Positions 1 to 15,033 of a stretch of DNA of 64,000 nt are shown here, in pieces. The position numbers were made by a program, and so were the translations under genes. Each line of letters opens with the position of its first letter. Position 1 is the stretch's first letter. Location: assembly GCA_027574665.1 (NCBI GenBank), contig CM050656.1, positions 9,685,501 through 9,749,500 of the forward strand. Reading direction: 5' to 3'. This stretch comes from Rhynochetos jubatus. Taxonomy: Eukaryota; Chordata; Aves; Eurypygiformes; Rhynochetidae. A model generated the notes under the pieces. The model saw only the letters and a program-made list of their open reading frames with translations, did not search any database and had not been told where the DNA came from.

Positions 1-901
1 TGAGCATTGTGGCAATGGTGGGAAAGGCAGCAGTCCTGAAGGTCATTCAAAAGTGCAGTCATCAGTAATTTTATCAGTATACAGGCACGTAATGGGACAA
101 ATATGTCCTCCTGGGAGAAGGTGGATTATGCTTCTTTTAAAGATGGGGCAGCAGGGGCACAGACCAGTTAATCTGCAAGGAAATCAAGTGAGTGTTTCTT
201 GAGAGAAGCAGTCCCAGTATCTCAATCATAAAGAAAATATTTTCAAATAGAGTTTTGAGTTCTATTTTTCTTTTCTTTCTTCAAAAATGAAAGAAACTTT
301 GGAGCATTACTGTAGGATTCCCCAAACCTTGGTTCATTTTAACTTTGAATGCCTGGGACCACTGTACAGATCTCTTGACTTATCATCCTCTATCTGGAGC
401 CCCATGATGTACCTTGGAAAGGAATGAGAAAGAGGGGAAAGTGAGACTTCTTAATGTGCCTCGGGAATTAACAACGGATCTCGAATCTCTCTAGGAATGT
501 TTTTCTTGTTTCATTCCATTGGGAATTGGCTCTGACATAGTAAAAAACATTTTCAGAACAAGTCCCTTTCATTTTCTTGGCCTCTCTATTGCTCTTGTCA
601 CTGACCCAAAGCCTTTTGACGTTCTTGAGCTAATTGGCCTCAGTGAAAAGTGTTTTGTTTCCTGCAGAAACTTGGCTGTGAGAAAAAGTGTGGAGGTTAG
701 AAGAAATCTGGGACAGGCCACTGCCAAAGGGCTTATATAATAGCCCAGAATAGTTAGCCAAATTATAGTGTGAGAGCTTTATAGGTGGAGTTCGGTAGGA
801 TGAAAAGTACTGCAGGGTTTGGACACAAAAATGCCAATAGGGCTGGCAGCGAATGTCATATTTCAGTCAAGGAGGATCTCAATTTCATCCAGTGAAGGCA
901 G

Positions 902-930
902 CAGATAATTATTGAAACAGATAATTATTG
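902..930. repeat. 13 bp direct repeat
   Basis: CAGATAATTATTG occurs at 902-914 and again at 918-930, three bases apart, with AT-rich homeodomain-like TAATTA cores. Nothing else marks the site as regulatory. Confidence 0.8.
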
Positions 931-3900
931 GCTGAATTCCTTCAAGAATGCATATTCTCTTACTGCTTTTACTTACTAACGTGGGCCTCTGTTTAGGCAA
1001 GAAGATCTTGTCTCCTGTTCACGTTCTGCTCACTTCAACATGCATGTGGTTGGTGCTCTGGAGCTCTGTCATCTCCAAACCAGCTGAAAGTCAGGATGAC
1101 AGGTTGCACAGGAGAGGCCTTCTGGGCAGTTTTCTGCTGATTTCAGTGAGCTTCTGGTCGGATTGGGCACAAAGGGCAAATTTTAATTGTTGTAAATAAG
1201 AATAAAGAGCTGGGATAAACAGGTGTGTAGCCCCAAAAGGGCATTTGAGTGCTTTGAGTTGACGACAGAAGGGAGCACAGTTTCCTCATGTACTTTTCTG
1301 TAGCTTAAAGCTCTGATCAGCTCCCTTGAATTCAGTGGGAGTCTCAGTACTTACTTTAAGGGAAGAAGAAATTTTTTTTTTTTGGCTCTGCCAAGGACCC
1401 ATCCTGGCCCACATCTCCGTAGGCAGTCATCGAGCTGGCTTTAGTGTGAACCACTTGTCCAAGGATATGCCCTTAACAGCCAGGGATGGTCCCACCCCAG
1501 TGCTCAGGCTTTAAGGTAGTACCCAGAGATCTCCAGGAGGAGAGAGAGGCTGAGGATCAGGAATTCATCTGTATTAACAGAGACCTGGGCTCAGTCTAGA
1601 GCAGTGGAAATCATTTGTCATGTTTTGTCGGCTGAACCAGATGATTGAAGGAAAAGTTATATTGGGTCAATGCTGAACAAAAATGTTTTCATTTTCTCAC
1701 CAAAACAAAAGCCTGAAAGAAAATTCAGGCTATGCAAAGTGTTTAATTGTTTAATTTAATGTCCATGTTTGTGTTCTTTTTGAAATGAAATGTACGTATA
1801 TTACATTTCAGTAAATGATTTCTGGATGCTTTGAAATAAAACCATGATTTTTTTGTTTTGGAAACAGCAAAAGACAGTATTTCAGTGCTCTTAAATTCCT
1901 CATCAGTATTCCTTAGCAAATGTAATTTGGGAACTGTTTTGGTTATCCCAAAAATGATTTTTTTGGCAGATAAATTACACAGTCTAAACCTTCCCCACCC
2001 CATGTTCATCCAGTTCCCTGTTCCATCATGAATTGCCTGTTTAAGCCTGAGACATGTTGACTAGTCTGTGGGACTGGTACACGTAGACAGACACCCAGCC
2101 TGAGCATGCCCTTAGGATAACAGCTCACAGCGATGAGGGAAAGATGATGGGACTGCTCAGTTTGTCCTTAAGGAAGCTTTCCAAAAGTGAAGTCTTAATT
2201 TGGGAGGGTTTAGTGGTGGGGTTTTTAATGATTTTTTTTTTTTTTAATTTAAAAATTGGTATTGCATCTTCCCTGTTCCTCTAAGTTATTTCTTTGCATT
2301 CTGTCTTCTGTAATCTTTGGGCCAGTTGCAATGATGGTTTAAATCAGTGTGACTCAGCTAACACTATTTAGCTTCTAACCCATAATGCTTCAAACCATGC
2401 CAGCCCTGACTTATCTCAAGCAAATGACTGCTTCCCCAGGAGCCGGCCAAGGCTGCTGGTGTTATTAAAGTTAAGCAGGAGTCTTCATGTTCTGCTGTGT
2501 TCAGGTTTAAACAGTAAGGTGATGGCACTTCTCTTGCCTTTGTTATTTGTTGGAGTTCTTCTCCTTCCTTTTGGTATGTGTGGTTTAAAAGGAGTCCATC
2601 ATGCTGCAGACTCTATAAACTGTGGGTTGCTTAATTTGTGTGATTCATAACACAAGTTAAAAAGAACCATCATCGTTCATGGTATTACATCCAGTTCTGT
2701 TACCCAGAGCATTGACCTTGACCAGCTAATGATAGGTATTTAATATATGTGCATGTGTGTATATATAGATATAAATATTCATTATGTGATGTCTGAGATC
2801 ATAAGGGAATGGTGGCAGTGCCAAGTTTTGTTCTATGGTTCAGGCCTCCAGCTGTGCCAAACTCTGGGTTCCCTTAATGTAACATTAAAACAAAACCCAG
2901 GCTTTGCTTGAATGTCATCCAGCTTTATTAAGAGAAAGATCAAGCGTAATCTTATTAAGCTTGTCACTCACAAACCATAAGGGTGCAGCCTTAGTGTGCC
3001 TATTTGGACCACATGTGCGAACAATTTTGCCTCGTGATACTCAAACAGGGGCTGTTATTCTTTAATGAAAGGCTATGAATAACAGAGCTACAAATTGCAA
3101 TGCAAGCTTGGTGATGTGTGCGCACGCTCACGCCTTAACAGAGAGGGGCGAAGGCATAGATTGTTTGCTTGGATTTTAACATATTCCTCAAGCAAGCTTG
3201 AACCCACGTAACCACAATGTTTTTCAAAATGTGTTGTGTGTATTTTGAGGTTTCTAAACTTCCATTAAAAACTTGCTCAACTTCTGGATGTGACCATGTG
3301 TCAGTGTGGACAGCCATGTCATGGAAAACTAGCGGGATCACTGAATCTCCCTCTTTTTAGTTTCCCTAGAAGTCTGCTCACTGGGTCAATATTATGAGAG
3401 AGATACTCAGATAAATTGTGCTTATCTTCATTGTTGCTTCTTTTCCCCCATGTTCACAGCTGGGCAGCAGGAGATAACAGTTAAAACCACTAATGTTTAC
3501 ACCAGTGTAAAACCAGAGAATGCAGTGATGATTCAAATCAAGTATTTCTGCTTTCTGGAAACATGGATGTGTATAGAAAATCTGTGTGTTTATACAGGAA
3601 AAACCTAAATTTAAATTAGTCAGGATGTTTGGCCATGTGGCTGAGATCTGTGTGGGTGGAATTCACAAAGATAAATAGTAATGAGTGGAATGTAGATACA
3701 CATTCGATAGTCTAATTAGGAATGAATTTGTAATAAAAAGAACTTCTCCCCAGGCATAGCATGTACAAATTAGTACTTCAGGAGTACAGTTTTCCATGAC
3801 TTTTGCTCAATTAAATTTAACACCTGTGAGCAAGGTATCCTTTGTGCACAGGGATGTGAAGGCTTGATACGACTGTTTGCATGCACAAAGTAGCTTACAA

Positions 3901-6900
3901 ATGGAAGTATTAGCAGGATGGAGCTCATCAGTGTTGGGTTGTGACAGGCGTTGTCAGGAGAGAAGGCATATGAGTTTGCTAGTAGTCAATGTTTGTATTC
4001 AGACAGCACAAGCACCTTTACGGCTGAGAATCTTTAAATACCACAAGACGATTTTCTTTTCCCACTACATAGTGGTCTCTTGGACAGATAAGATTTACTG
4101 ACCCTCCTGGCAGAGTCTTTGCCACTGCTGGCTAGAAACCCCCACTCCTTCCACTGCAGGACTTTTGGCCAAAGGACTGTCTATCCTTCCCAAAACATTT
4201 GTCTTCTGTTTTGCTTTTAAAGAAAAAAAAATAGTAGAGAAAAGACACAACCAAGGAATCTTCTAGTACTTTAAAAATGCTGCATTCAAAGTGTCCTATG
4301 GACATCCCTTTTCTAACTTATACCAGCATCCTTAGGGTCCAAGCTGATCTGATCCATCATGCCCAAGCAGAGTTGATCCTGGTTTATGACATTTAGATGG
4401 ACTAAAATGGGTACTTTCTAGACCGGTTTTCTATTATTCCACAGCCTTGGGCATGCTTTGCACTTCAAAAGAGACAGATCTCCAGAGGTAGGTACTCTAG
4501 ATCTCTTCCCACACCACATGTATCTGAGGGTCTTGCAACACCATAGTCAGCAGCTTAAGAAATGTCTGCAGTGTTCCTGCCTTCCTTCTCTCCTCAGGGA
4601 CAATAGTTCGCTGTTTTGATCTGCTTTGTTTTGTGGGTTTGCTTCCTGGTGTTAGAGCAGGCATGAACCAAGTAGCAAGCCTTGAGCTTGGAGTGTAAAG
4701 TGGGAAGCAGGTCCCAGTTTACACCTCCTGAAATGCCACAGCAGCACCATCCACACTTGGTGGTCCCTATCTGAAAGAGTTTTGGAGACTCATGGGCCTT
4801 GTTTCTCCTGCTTTCACAGAGGGAAGGGCCTCAGCCCATAGCCTCAAAGTTCTCCTTGAAAAAGTCCATTGCCTGCGCTAGCGAGGCTCACCACGATGGT
4901 GCAAAGGCATCCTTAGCTGAATTAAAAGGCTCAGGAAAGTCGTTTAAGGCAGGTTTCATCTGTGTGGTTGAGTGGATTTGGAGATGCCTGGTGTAATTCA
5001 GAGGAGGCAAATGCTCTATATAACACAAAGCTGTTTTCGATGGAGATGTTCTCTCAGACCTTGAAATTCATGCAACAATGCCAAACTGCCCTTTCAGCAG
5101 CACCAGCTAAAACCACAGAGCCACAACTATGTGTAATTGTTTTTAATCCACGATCAAGGATGAGCTTGGAAACTTGCTGCAGCACGCTCTGCTATATGGC
5201 CAAAGAGAAAGGGCTGAGTCCGAACTGGAGACCAGGTTGGATATGTCATGCAGACCCAGGGGCTCAGCAGGGCACATTTCAGCAAAACCAGGTGAGAGCT
5301 AGCAAGAAGAGGGGACACATCTGGGCAGGGGTGATCCAGGGTCCATGAGCTCCATGGAGGACTTGCCCTCAGATAGTGAGTGGGAGCTCAGCGCCATTGA
5401 GTGCACCTTGCCCCAGTTGTTCCCACTGGTAGGGCAACCTCCCAGTGCCACCGACATTGTGCTAGTTAACCAAAAAAAAAAAAAAGCCATTTCCAGGTTT
5501 GAGTGACTTCATTTCACCTTATTCACAGCCCGATTTCTGAACTTTCTGGTGTGTTTTTCTGCAACAACAGTGACATCCAGTGGTCAGCTGGATTTTTCTG
5601 GGGAAAGCATGAACAATCAATGGTCTTAACAGCGTGAAGCTTTTCTGTTTAAAAGGATACTGATTAAGGGAAGCTAAATTTTGCTTTTCTTGAAGAACTT
5701 CCTTTTAAAAAAAAGCATGGTTAAGTGGCTTCTAATTTCCTATGCTAGCAGGGCACTGCTCAAGAAGCAAGCTAGAAAGCATCTGCTCCAGCACAGAGTT
5801 TCTCCTGTGTCCATAAACTTCAGGGGGCCAGAAATTTGCTGAGGAATCAGTGTTTTATACTATGGCATCACCACATTTTTCACTTGAGACATCCACAATC
5901 CAAATAAACCACTAGAAAGGGGCTCCTGGAAAAGATGAAGAAACCAGTGTAGTCTGTAAAATAGTTGACTGTCAGGTTAAAACCAGAAAGAACAAGCAAG
6001 GATCCGTGTCCTGTCAACCGGGAGTTTTGATTTGTGGGTTTCAAACTCATTTTCAAACAGAAAATGACAGCCTGTCTTGTAGCCTTTTAAAGTAATTTCA
6101 CAGATGTGACAGATGTTGTCCCCATCTAACTTCCCTGACATGGTTTAATCTCACACTAGAGCAAGATTACAAATCTTTTTTTATTCAGTTTAGATCTGTG
6201 CTTGTGCTAACTGGAGGAACTGGGGGGAGCCTTAATGAAATGATCAGTGAGTAGGTGCAAAATAAACATGGGGAAGTGCTGTTTCACACCATGCATAATT
6301 ACCTTGCGGCCACAGGATGTTGTGGAAGCCAAATGTATCCATAAGGCCAAAAAGGGATTAGACAAACTCAACAGTCCAGCTCTGGAAGTCACTAAACTTC
6401 TGATTCCTAGAGCCTGCAACGGCATACCAGGATCCTCACCATTACTGATTTCCTACAGCAAGCTGCTAAGTACATCCTTATTACCAGACACAAGCCTTTG
6501 CCTAAGGCAGGCAAAGATGCTGCATTTCATAGTACTGGCTGTGTCCTAGGAAGAGCAGAGGTCCTACTGGATCTGGTCTTTGCTGGGCCATGCCTCAGAA
6601 ATGTCTCCACAGGGTCAATGAGATGCTCTGCATGCAAAAAGCTGTTTTGCTGACCAAGGAGGTTTCCAAGGCTTGAAGCTGCCCTGAGCTCAGACTCCAC
6701 CAAGTTGTTGTGGGTGTTTTAGTAACACATTCACTGTTACCTTCTTTGCAGACTAGGAGCATGGAGCAGGGAGGTACAGAAACAAGTTTTATCCCCCCTA
6801 CTCCAACCAGTACCTGACTTTGGCAAATAGGTCCATATGCATTCCAGACTAGTTCAGGATGGCTCGGGGGATTTGCGATGGGATATGAAACACTTCGCTC

Positions 6901-9900
6901 GGAGGCTACCTGCCTAGCACCAGCTGTCAGGTCTTTACTGTGGCGCCTGTCCGGGGGGCCAGCAGCGGCTTACGTGAAAAGAGCTGATAACTTTGGTTCA
7001 GATGGGAGCACGTTATCTACTTTGGCAAGGCCGCAAGCACACTAATGAGGCACCTTGGGCAAAAAGAGTCTGCATTTCCTTACCAATTTCCTCACTGCTT
7101 GAGGTGTCGATGACAATTGGCAAACAATATTGTACATAAAGTCAGTGTGTTTCATACCAGACCATCTGCACTTAGGTGACCTGATGGTCCTAACTGGTTG
7201 GCCAGTCTCAGAGGTAGGTCTCAGCACCCTGAGAAGATGCTCAGAGATGCTGGGGTTTCTGTAAATCTTCCTCACACTCATCTTCTTGCCTCCTGCTGCA
7301 GTGCTGGGGATGGGTGAAGTTCCCAAGGTTTTGTCTATTGGCTCTGTCCGTTGGAGAGGATCACATGAGGGACACAGAGATGTGTTCCCTGTCGCATAGC
7401 TCCATGGCTGGCACAGACCTCCAGTCACATCTTACATCACATCTTTGTGTAGAAAAGTGTGTTCCCAACAACATGATTCAGTGAGGAGCTTGCACCTTAA
7501 AAACCCAAAAACCCTCAATCATGGCATTCTGCTATAGGGGAAAATGTCAATAACCATCCCCTATGCAATATCTCAGAACAAGCAAGCCATGTCTTCACTC
7601 GCAGTAAAATCTGGGGACAAAATAACAGGCAAACCCTTACTTTTCAGCCCTATCCACATCATTTTCCTCCTACAGAATTCTTGTCCTGGTAAGTTGTTCC
7701 AGCTAATACCAGCAAACACAACAAATACATTTTAGAAAAGAAATACTTCAAATCTGTAGGCTTTGTTGTTTACCTCCCAAGGGACCTTTTCCTTAGCATA
7801 CTCAGGAAGGGATTGAGTTCATCGTGTCTCGAACATACTGAGCTGAGGTAATAGGCTATATTGTGAGTTACTCATCCACCTCCCTCAGTCTTTAAAATTG
7901 GATCCTTGATGTTTCGTTAAGCATATATACTGAAATGGTCATTGTCTTTTGGACCTTCTGTCTCTGGAAAACTCCTCTAATGCCATGTAGATAAAGTTAG
8001 AATATGAAACAGCCCAAAAGGCCCCATAACCAATCAGAGCACGTTGTCCAGCACAGACCAACACAGCTCCCCCTCTCTTGCAAACTCTTGAAGAGCAAGA
8101 AAGGTGGGGGACAGAGCAGAAAAGGATGGAGAGGAAGGATGGGCTCTGTGCAGTGTTCAGGAGCTTCTGGGCAGTGGCAGGCTAGCTTGGTGGACCATCA
8201 TGCCACGTCTAATAGATGCTAAAGGAGCTATTTAAACTCACATGGTCAATGGAGAGAGAATTGTGCAGAGGGTTTACATTGTTCCCAAACCTGGCATTTG
8301 AGATGTTGGAATGATTTGCTCTGTGGAGGTGCCAGCTTAGACTAGTCACTTCGTTTAACATGTCTGAAGCAGCTATGAACCTTGTTGTTGTGCTGGTCTG
8401 ACACAGCTCAGTTGTTGCTGTGGTCTGCCACAGAGGCCAGAGGAGATGCCTGGGAGGCAACCTAACTTCAGCTCTCACTTTTGTTGTTTTTCTTAACCTA
8501 AGTGAAACAGCTGGTTTAGACTTGAAGAAAATTGAGCTTTATGTTAAGAAAAAGTAATTGTATTATTTTCCTCACCACATATTTAGGGAAAGTGTGCAAA
8601 GACTTTGGAGGTAGTGCAGAAGTGAGTGATTGCACTGTATGGGGTCTGACAGCAGAGAGCTATGCCAGCATGGCACCAGTCCCAAACTGGTAAGCTCCAT
8701 CCCATCGTGCTGAGCCTGATGAAGGCTCTGTGCATTGTACTTCAGGCCACTTCCAGAGAAGGATTTCCAGTATGTGTTATTTGTGTGCCTCCAGAATAGC
8801 TCCATGCCCTCAACAGGAGGGATGCTTAGAGTGGCTAAGCAGAGAAGAGGAACAGAAGGGGAGAGATATGAGAGGTGTTTACTATATCAAATAGAAGCAA
8901 GAAAATAGAAGGCATCTGTGGGATTCTGTCTGTCTTTCAGACTGAGATGCTCTGAGTATAATATTGCGCTGCAGATCTCAAAGACACCCCAGGGAAACAC
9001 AAATCTGTGCTCCATTACCCTGGCGTCAATCTGGAACAACCCCCTCAACTTTTGGCCCCTCATCGCTCCGTTCCCCCCGTGGCTGTGGTGTGGCCTTTCT
9101 CCAGAAGCGTATTCTGTAAGTGTTCATGGGTGAGAGGGGAGAGAGGTGATTACATGCAAGGAAAGAATGAAGGAGAGTCATGGGACGATTGCTGGAGGTT
9201 CAAAGTGCTGCACGCTTTGGCCTTTCGTGCTTTATTGCTTTGCTTCCTGTGACTGTCCAAAAGTGGCTATGAGTCAGTTCCTCACAACTGCGGAGTGTAA
9301 CAACATCAAACAAGAGAGGGAAAATGATTTCTCCATCTGCCTTGGAGAAGGGATAGCATGATGTAAGGAGGCTATGATGAAAGCCTGCTTTACAAGGCTA
9401 TTGCACGTGGCTTGTACAAAAGTATTTTTTAAGGCGTGTTTTGGGCTTCAATACTCCTGCCAAACAGGGAGGAAGAAAGCTCGTTCTGTGTCTCCAGCTC
9501 TCCTCCCCAGCTTTTTGCATAATGCTGAAATTTCCAAGGGCAAAACTGTGTCCTGCAGTGGAGCAAAAGCCAGCAACCTGGGGTGACAGACTTTTCTGAA
9601 AGGTGGGGTGCAGAGTTCCCAGCTTTGTCTGAGCACCAAACCCTCTATGGCAAGGATGCTTGGGCTGGCATCAACAGATCTAGTGGGGTGGGCTCGGAGG
9701 CTGCTGAGTTTCTGTTGGGTGCCAGTTCACTCAGCCATGAGCTCATGTCTCATTGCCTCCATGGTCCCTTGTATTTGGGTGCTGTTACTACGCAAGAGTT
9801 GCCCCAGGGTACTCTCAGTTCTGTGCTATATCTTTGAAACTCACTTTCTCTTTGGAAAGCCCACGCACAGCTCTTGATTGAACCTGAATACCAGATTCTA

Positions 9901-12039
9901 GGAAGCTTTTGTTCTATCTGGCCTGTCTGAGGCATGGGTCGGGATGCATTTGGAATGCTGAGACACTGAATGTCTCATCCTGTGGCATGGACTATGGCTC
10001 ACATTGTTTCATACTGAGTAGGGGAGGGAGGGGGACACTGGGGTCCTTCCAGCTATTCCCAGAAAATTAACCTGACAGATTCCCGCAAGCATGAATTTTG
10101 TGTTATCAGTAAAATCTAAAATCAAAATTTTCAGGCAGTCCTAACATCCTGCTCATCATGAGATGCTGCATATCACCCACCTAAGTGACCCAGTGTCTTT
10201 CTTTATCCTCAGATAAGACTTTTCACATTAGAAGGGTACTCAGGCTGGAGGAAAGGTTTAGATACATCTAACTCCAACTTGCACAAGCAAGATCTGTGCG
10301 GAAATCAAACGTTTGCTCCTTGTCGAAGTGCACTTCACGTACTGATTCGAGGCAATCCCTACCACTAGAGTGAGATTTCAGGAAAGTAAGTGGTTTAGGA
10401 AGAGGGAGGAGCAATCATCTGGCAGCGATAGTGGTCTAAATCTGAGTCATCATGAGAAAGGGTGAGAGAGCCTCCAATTTTTAAAGGATGATATTCATTA
10501 GCAAAGAATGGCTGGGTGCAGGGATGGAAGCAGCTATGGTGCTGTGGAGTGGAAAGGAATTACAAATTTGGAGGGTTTATCCACAAAACTGATTTCCCAT
10601 AATGGGTCTGGGACATCTGCCATGGCAGGAAACAGTAACGTTGGATGTCATGGGCGTTCCCCCCAATAAATTCATGCTCTTCACCCAGAGACCTTTGGGT
10701 TAGAGTGGAATGCTGTAGTGGAGAAATTAGCAAATTCAGATAAAATTCATTGCCTGAACATTTTGCTGTGGCTCATTACTACAGGGTGCTCTTGATACGT
10801 TCATCATTCAGCTTCCAAAATATTCAGTAATACCATTCTCAGAATAAGAGAAAAGGAGGCACATTTTTGGAGACAGCAAGCGAAGGATCCAGTAAGTATT
10901 TGCCCTAACTGTGAACGTGCAGCTCTTGTCATTTGCATTTTTGCCTACACTAATTCTGGTGAAGCCTAAATACCATAAACACTGTGGTGGTGCCAAGAGG
11001 CTTGAAAATCAGCACTGGGAGAGAAGGAGGAATAGAGACTGCCGCCTCCTGATTGCAAAGCACCCCGAGGTCTAAATGGCAACAAAACGTTACACATAAC
11101 ATCTGATTCACTGTGTGGAGAATGTAAAGAATTGAGACCTCCCGACACAGTTTACATTGGCCCTTTTTATGACTAATTGTGCAGAAAATAGCTCTGCTTG
11201 TAGTGTGCATGGAAACTGTTCAGGTTTCTGCTGTGTGTCAGCTAATGGGCTAGCAAGGCTTTTTTAGCACAACTTCAAAGGCTCTGGCAATGGAGGTCCT
11301 TTGTGAGGGAATTATCTCCTGCTCCTTTGTACCTCTTCATCCTTCTAAGCCGTGGAACAAAGAATTGTGAAACGAAGAGACAAAGTAATTTGTAGTAGAT
11401 CTCTAGACCTAGATAAAGTACATTTGCTTAAAAACATTTTTCTGCTTCTGTCATCAAAACAAGGTTGTATTTTTATGTGTAGGAACACGCAAGTTCATTT
11501 AACTTTTGAGGGATGCAACCTTATGCATAGGTATGCTATGGCTGGGGGTCACCAGCATGTCTGAAATAGTAAAGGAGAGCTTTAGTTTGTGTGGTCAATT
11601 AGAGAATACGTGGCTGTTACTTTTGGAGTTGGCTGAGAAGTGGTTTTTTTTCCTCTGCCTCAGGATATTCCACTAAGGAAGAAAGAAAATGCATTTTTTC
11701 AGTGGTGCGTGCATGTGCATGCTTTAAGAAAACCATGTAATTTCCACCTTTATAGTAAAAAACTATAAGAAAGAAATTATTATTCTTTCTTTCTTCCACT
11801 GAAAAATGAAACCTTGGGGAGATAAGGAAATGCGTTACATGCATCTGCTTTGTGTAGTCCAAAGCACAGTTCTTAATTAAAAATAAAAAGGCAAACCAGG
11901 GATGGAAGGTGCTTGATTCATGTTATCAACCATGCTGTACAACGTGTTCTTCCACTGTCTCCAGATCCCCTGTCTCGACAAAACAAGAGTGAAAGGAGAA
12001 TAATCTTGGCCTCATCAAATTTAATGAAGAAACACCCCC

Positions 12040-12079
12040 CACAAGCACAGTGGGCCTCACTAGCCCCACTGTGCTTGTG
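12040..12079. repeat. Perfect 15 bp inverted repeat with 10 base loop
   Basis: CACAAGCACAGTGGG at 12040-12054 is the exact reverse complement of CCCACTGTGCTTGTG at 12065-12079. It lies in the upstream intron and no gene or known element surrounds it. Confidence 0.9.
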
Positions 12080-15033
12080 TTCAAACTATGAAATGACTCT
12101 GTTTAGCACTGAGTCTTGTCCTTAAGCAAATCCCATGAGTATCTCCTTATCCTTAGAGGATGGAAGGACTTCATCCGCATCATTTTTTAAATTTTTTTTA
12201 ATCTTAAACCATTAGGAGAGGCTGTACTGTGTATCTCTGTGTTCAAGTACAGACCTTCACTTCAAGTCCCTATCTAGAAAATCTTTCATGTCTGCTTTCT
12301 CTCCTCTTCCCATACTTGCATGCATTTCCTGAGGCAGTTGGTAAACTCTTGGATCCCGTTTTCATCAGCTGTCAGGGTAAATTTGGTTAATGCTGCAAGA
12401 ATAGTTTTTTGAGGTTTAGACTGAAGGGGGAATAGTGATGAACTGGTGTTCACTATGTGCCATAAGCTGTCAAAAGTGTTACATCGTTGTCAATATCTAA
12501 CAAGTGAAAGTTTACCTCAGGTTGTATGTGACCAAGGAGGGTCATTTTATATAAGAAATTTCTCATATAGAAAATTTCCCTGGATTTCAAAACTGGGAAG
12601 AATAATTATGATGAACTTAGAATCAGGAGGCAAGCCAAGACGTTTCTTTCAGGAATTCCTTAACCTTGGAAGCACAGCAATGACATGAGGGTGTTTTCAT
12701 GTTTCACTTAACCCTCCTAAACTGGACATCTCAAGTGCTACCTTCTTCCTCGAACCTTCATCGTGGTATCCACACAGAGGGAAGGAATGGGAAGTCCAGG
12801 AGGAATCACCTTTTGGTTTTCATTCATCACTTGAAGGGGCTCGTGGACTTTACTGAAGATCTGATGTTGTTGATGTTCCTACCATTTTGTGGATGACGAA
12901 TCAGGGCTGTTGCATAGTTACTTTTTTTCCTGGGTTTAAAGCACTTAAAATTGGGTTCTTTTGACATGATGTCAAAGATTTGCTGGATTCAGGGTGATTG
13001 TTTATATTAGGAGATCTCTTGGCATGGAAGACTCCAGTTAGGGAAAGTAGAGCATTGTACCATGGACTCAGAAATGTCCCTGACTTTGACACCTTTGACT
13101 TTGGTTCCAGTGTCACTTTGCCAGTGACAGAATGGGGACCTTTGTTTGCCTTGGCCACTGCATAAAAAGCCAGGATATGATCAAATCCAGTTAATCACTC
13201 ACAAATGTCTCATTTCTTGAATCTCTGAGGGTGTGTAACACATTTTTGGGACTGCTGTCTGCTCCTTTGGCTTTTGTTATAAGGAAGCTATTCAGGGGAA
13301 AATCAAGTTTTGAGTTTTCTTAAAAGGAAGTGGAGGAATCCTGGAACACACTAGGGCTCTGCAAATGTACGTTTAATCATTTAAAGAAATGTATTTTGGC
13401 TAAAAGCTCTTACCAGTTCTTGCAAGTTGCACTAAAACCCAATACAGCTACATCATTCCCACAACTGATGCGAATTAGCGCCGTTGTTGGCAGCGTGAGC
13501 AGGGAGATGGAGGCTTAGTGAACACTCGCGACTGGATTACTCTCAAATTCATAGTGACTTTGTGGTGAAGTGTCCTGCGGGTGACTCTGGTGACGGTTAC
13601 ACCAGCTCCTCACACAGCAATGTGCGCGGAGAGAGACTCAGGCATGTCCTGCCTGCCTTGATTTTTCTGTGCAAAGCATTTGGCTCTGCTAAGGGGCCGG
13701 GCATGTACAAACATCTCCTGCAAGCACTCACACTGTGCTTAAGGCAAGCACCCATTATCCGAGCAGCAGCAAAGCAAGTGTTTTCATGCATGGTGGAACT
13801 CCCTGCTGCAAGATGTAATGTGGCAAATAGCACACGGAGGTAGAGGCTTGAGCACGTTTGTGGTCAATTGGTCTATTCAGAGCTGGCAGCAAGACGCGAT
13901 GACCTGGGTGTAAATGGGGGTCACCTGGACATGCAGAGCTGGAATAAAATGGACATGATGGAGGAGGATCATTCTGTCCTTTCTTAGCGTCATTCATGTA
14001 TATATTTATATACCTTTTATCATTCACCGTGAGCTACAGTTGGAGACAGATTACTGGGCTGCGTGGATCTTCATAAGCCTGTTAGTGGACTTCTTGCCTC
14101 CTTACTTTTCACATCTAACCCATCCTGAAAATAATGTGAGACTGACAATAAGTTGAAAGCTTTGGAGGGATTACACTGCCTTATTGAGTCTGTACCCAAA
14201 GCCCCTTGAGGACTCCCAGTGACTCCAGTGGTATTTGGTTCAGCCCTCAAGTATATAGGACTCCCTTAAGCAAACTCTTTCAAGGCCTGTACATGCTGCG
14301 GTACTTACAGGGCTCTTTGTTACTTCTGTGAATAGGAATGCGACCTTTACACTTCTAGCGAAGACCCCTGATTTACAGGACTAAGTCTTCATGTTTTGGG
14401 AGAGATAAGGTTACCATCCCAGCTCCTCCCAACCCTGTTGTGCAGATGGCTGAGCGGTTGATGAAGCAATTCCTGAATCACTGACGTTTTAGGTACATAA
14501 ACGCTGAGCATGCAGTACAGCAGCGTTAGAGCTTCTTCTTAAGCAGATGTCGATGAACGATGGTGGGCAGGGCGGACATCTGGGTTTGTAAGTTGTTCCA
14601 ATTCATGAGTCAAGCCCTAATAATATTCTTTTTGCCACTGACAGGTCATTCTGATATCCATATTAGAAGTTTATTTAGTCCATGCACACACTAAAAATGG
14701 CCACGGTGGAAGGAGAGACTTGCGATTCATCTAGGTTTTCTTCTATCCACCCAATCCCTTGGCCCTGTGAGGGGAGGGAGGGGTAAAAAGGATGGAAGAA
14801 GACTGTATCGAGCTGTGCACTGTCTCTTCCTCTGGCCAGTGCCGAAGGCTGCAGTGGGCTATGTGGTGAATAGCTGAGTCTGAATTACAACAGATTGCAT
14901 AACATGCCTTTCTTGCTTTTGGAGCTGGTCTGACTTCTGGTAACTTCGCCTCCCAGACCTGTTGTTCCAACAGGAGAAACTCGAGTAAGAGGAGCAGTTT
15001 GATTGACAGTGCTATTTTCTACCTGTATTTTAG

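Larger units (their letters stand above)
1..15033 (+). other. TRABD2B: TRABD2B intron, 3' part (upstream end outside window)
   Basis: No exon with TIKI-like coding content could be recognised here. The missing preceding exon should end in phase 1 with a GxG-type motif next to a donor, and none was seen. Contents noted are scattered A and T runs (for example 14 A at 5472-5485), a 13 bp direct repeat at 902-930, and a perfect 15 bp inverted repeat at 12040-12079. Short open frames (up to 128 codons, for example 4962-5348 and 7042-7428 on the minus strand) have no recognisable domain and look like chance. I see no RNA gene. The intron ends with the acceptor at 15032-15033. Its assignment to TRABD2B follows from the phase-1 acceptor of the exon behind it. 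Confidence 0.8.
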
